A DNA stretch of 64,000 bases from positions 57,661,001-57,725,000 of the forward strand of contig NC_133026.1 in assembly GCF_048771995.1 (NCBI RefSeq), read 5' to 3'. Below the pieces are notes generated by a model. The model saw nothing but the letters and a program-made list of their open reading frames with translations, was not told the origin of the DNA and made no database searches. Every line of letters starts with the position of its first letter. Positions within the stretch are counted from its first letter, which is position 1. The position numbers and the translations under genes were made by a program. Positions 60,810-64,000 of this stretch are shown piece by piece. This DNA is from Taeniopygia guttata. Lineage: Eukaryota > Chordata > Aves > Passeriformes > Estrildidae.

Positions 60810-63267
60810 GTCTTTTAGATCTTAGAGGTCATAAACAATTCTAGGTTTCCATGAGTTTTCTTTGTTGTTTTTCTCTGGATTTGTTTTTCTTCATCATCAT
60901 GTCCTACACTGTACTATTCCCAGAAGTTGGAAAGTATTTGAGTTCCACATGCTGTTTGATCATGGTTACTCATGCCTGCAGATTTGCCTAGTGAGGTCTG
61001 TCTAATAGCCCTCATCAGTATTGCTTTAAAACATGAATTTTCTGAGGAAAAAAATCATTATTATTAATCTCTGTAGTCAAACTGCCTTTGCTTTGTGTGT
61101 GTGAATATATGTACAGAGAAACACACATACTTGGGATTTGCTCTGTTGAATGACATTTGGCTCTATTGGAGTGCATACTTCGAAAGCAGTTATAGCAGTG
61201 AGCAAATACACCAGTATGGGGCTCTTTAACTCTTTAACAAATTCCTTATAGGATGTCTGCTTGTATGCCTAATGTCTTAATAAAATTTTATTTCAGGGTA
61301 AGCAGACAGAATGTCTCTGTAAAATTCCTGGCATTAACTTATTGATATCTTGCCCTTAAATTATTTTTATGAACTTTATTTTCTTGGGGCTATATTTTGT
61401 AAGTAGGAAAAAGAAAAAAAAACAAAAAACAGAAAAAAAAAACCATTCAGACACAAAACTCTGATTTTAATGGACCTGTATAATCCATTCAAATGACAAG
61501 AAAATATGGCCCAATGTTTTTACCCTTTATGCCGAAAAATTACAACTGATACTAGTAATTTTCCTAGAGGAGATATAATAAAAAGTTTGAGATAAAAATT
61601 GATAGTTTAAGCATATATAGTGCTGGTAAATGAATGCAGAAAGACAGAAATTTGAACATTATATCTTCAGGTACTGTAATTATTTGGCTTATTTTGCTTG
61701 GATTTAAATCCACCTAGCAAAAAAAAAAAAAATCTCAATCCATATTTAATAACCTGTACATGATTGAAATAAAGAGATCTGGGCCATTACAGCTCTTTGG
61801 AGAATGGAAAAGTTGGAGGGGGTGTAAATAAATGTGTGGATATTGAAGTTTGTTTGATTATTAAAAAACGAAACAAAAAAAAAGTCACCAAAACAACTCC
61901 TTCCCCCAAATCTCCACTTATTTTCATGATGGAGTGGTAACACCATACCCCAAAAATATATGCATTGTGCATCTGATGCACTTTTGCTTCAATATTTGCC
62001 TTGGTTTGTGCTCTAGAAATAATACAGAAACATGCAGTGGTTCTGGAAGCTTTTTAAGCTATTTTAAGCCAGAATTATACGTATCAAGAAAAAAAAATCT
62101 ATTTCAGTAAATGTGTTCTGATGATAACTGCTCCATGTGGCAGCAGTTTCAAACTACCCTTTCCTGAAATATTTGTGGAGCATTGATGTTGCTCTTCTAG
62201 TGCCACTGACATATGAATTAGTAGTGTCCTGGCCTATATTACTCATCTCAGAATCTGACTTTTGTGATGGACTTTGTTCATGTCAGCAGATTGTATTTTA
62301 TGAACTGACTAGTTTATATCCATTGCTATTCTCAAATACATTTTGTTTCCTCCCTCATATGTTCTCTGTCAAGAGCTAGTAGAAAGTTTTATGTCTTAAT
62401 GTAGTCGATACATTTGTGCAAGGATTGATGCTGTGTGGTATGAAGTGGTAGTCTGTTATTGGTGTCACCATATCTACAGCAATCATTGATGCGAGGACAC
62501 CAGGAAGCTTGAGTTGTCAATCCATGTCTTCCCCTTGCTCACCTGGTAAAGCATCTCCTCCACCATCTGTGGCCCTTGTGACCATGGTAGCAGTCTGGCA
62601 CTTTTGCTGTGGTCAGAAAAAAAGGGTCTCTTTCTCTGGTTATGCTAAAGGTACTGGTTATGCCCAAGGGTGCCAACAGGTGCCCCCAGACAGAACCAGT
62701 GTATGACATGCATTCCTTGTAACTCTTTTTGTCATTTCTTGACTTTCATTTTCACCATTGTTTTACCTCTCTGTTTCCACCATAATATGCTTAGCTGTGA
62801 AACCTGCTCTAATTACTCTATTTTCCATAGTTCCCAGTTTTGTCACAACAGTACACAAACTTAGTATTTATGACAGTGTTGCTTTGGCAATGTCAGTCCT
62901 GGCCTTGCAAGTCACTGCTCCCGAAAATTTATGTAGTGCTCTCCTTCAGTTATCTGTGAAGTTGGGTCACTTCTCCTATAGCTTCTCCTTAACCACTTGT
63001 GGTACCCAGCAGTCCCTCACAGCACCATCTGTAATTCAGCAAGTCTCTTACACTTAGAGTTTTCTGTTATGTCCAGCAGTTTCTCATTATATGTCTTGTT
63101 CCATGTCCCCCTCAGTTAACTGAATTTGCTTAAACAAGTCGTTTACCTGCAGCCCTTAATATTAATATATAACACTTATTAATACTATAGTCTTAATATA
63201 TAGCCCTTAATAATATTCTTGTCACAATTAAGTGTTAGAGAAAAACCCCTAAGACTTTTCAGTCTCA
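60810..63267. other. Unassigned sequence
   Basis: Just after the LTR, TTAGATCTTAGAGGTC near 60819-60833 recalls the 3' tail of CR1, but is too short to call. A-rich runs lie at about 61410-61444 and 61721-61733. Nothing else was recognised. Confidence 0.5.
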
Positions 63268-63552
63268 TTGATATACCTTTTTTTGCCTGAGACTCTGGTG
63301 GGGAAAGTAGAATTTACCGAGTACTATAGGTTTAGGTGTTTTCAAGGTATGGGGCAGCAAAGCAAGTCCAAATCTGCCAGATGTGGCTGCAAGTATGTCC
63401 AGATGGTGAAAAGATACCTGTATTGGGAAGCAACAGCAATAGACAAGAGGGAAGCAGAATGGGAAGAGATCCTAAAATTCAAGGGTCTCTGTGAACTTGT
63501 GGCAGTTATACACATTCTTAAAACAAGAGAGGATTACTGCAATCAGATGTGA
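63268..63552 (+). other. 94-codon open frame with a weak Gag-start resemblance
   Basis: The frame is open for 94 codons. An internal ATG at 63349 starts MGQQSKSKSARCG, then a helix-rich, charged stretch (KREAEWEEILKFKG) follows up to TGA. A glycine at position 2 and a following basic S/K-rich region recall the myristoylated start of some retroviral Gag matrix proteins. No LTR, primer-binding site or further Gag or Pol is recognised around it, so this is only an inference. It could as well be chance or an exon of an unknown gene. Confidence 0.2.
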
Positions 63553-64000
63553 CAACTGGATAACCTCCACCAATTCCTATTACCCTTTGGAAAACAAAAC
63601 TGTCTTTTACTATCATAATTTATATTTTGTCAAAAGAGATTCAGTTATGAATACTTAAAATAGAATCTAAGAAATGGTGACTTTTGAAGCCATGCTAGAG
63701 GTACAGTGCCCAGAAGCATTTTCTTGATCTATTATCAGGTATCATAGTAATGTCTTTTTGCTTTAGCACAATGCATATCACTCGTTCACTTTGGTTAATA
63801 CAATTTCTAAAGAAGATGTTGCACTTTGCAAGTAACAACTATTGCACAAAGTATTTTGTCCTTGTAAATTACAATTCCTAGAAAAGTGTAAATCTGATTC
63901 TCTCCAATACATTGTAATGTCAAAAGGGGTGAAAAAACTCCAAATGTGCAATCACTCACTAATGTAAAAAGAGAGCAAAATTGAATGTTTCTATTTAGAA
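63553..64000. other. Unassigned AT-rich sequence to the window end
   Basis: Nothing was recognised in the last 450 bases. Confidence 0.5.

Overview
This window reads as a gene-poor, AT-rich stretch of a bird nuclear genome, most likely a songbird. No complete protein-coding gene, tRNA gene, rRNA gene or CRISPR array could be supported. The bird assignment rests on several fragments of CR1 LINEs with the typical 3' end (GGTTGGAAGGGA-type core followed by ATTCTATGA-type octamers), on several LTRs of avian endogenous retroviruses, and on a SINE with a tRNA-Ile-like head and a CR1-like tail. That last design matches the TguSINE1 family described from zebra finch and points to a passerine. Family names are from memory and were not checked against a repeat library.

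Layout. At 1-900 a minus-strand stretch has exon-like reading frames that may be a decayed coding sequence. At 2.2-3.3 kb there is a mosaic of LTR pieces and a degenerate tandem repeat. A second copy of one of those LTR families lies at 6.36-6.80 kb. An inverted relative of another lies at 10.5-11.0 kb, next to the SINE at 11.05-11.19 kb. From 11 to 25 kb the sequence is mostly unassigned, with one short CR1 at 16.2 kb. CR1 fragments follow at 25.1, 30.1-31.8 (the longest) and 33.5 kb on the minus strand, and at 36.2 kb on the plus strand. From 37 to 54 kb there is mainly unique sequence with simple repeats, a TAAT-rich block at 45.1-45.8 kb that looks like a possible conserved non-coding element, and a further ERV-like fragment at 48.9 kb. 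A near-complete solo LTR with an imperfect 5-bp target duplication occupies 54.00-55.08 kb. At 58.4-60.8 kb two same-strand CR1 copies lie head to tail, followed by a third kind of LTR. The last 3 kb is unassigned apart from a short reading frame that weakly recalls a retroviral Gag start.

The elements do not work together as a system. They are independent insertions, mostly broken: both longer CR1 copies have lost a residue of the FADD reverse-transcriptase motif, and the LTRs are solo. The most useful leads are the two exon-like decayed frames (253-822 and 28.55-29.11 kb, both minus strand), the TAAT-rich block, and the datable LTR, SINE and CR1 insertions. No undescribed biological system could be shown.
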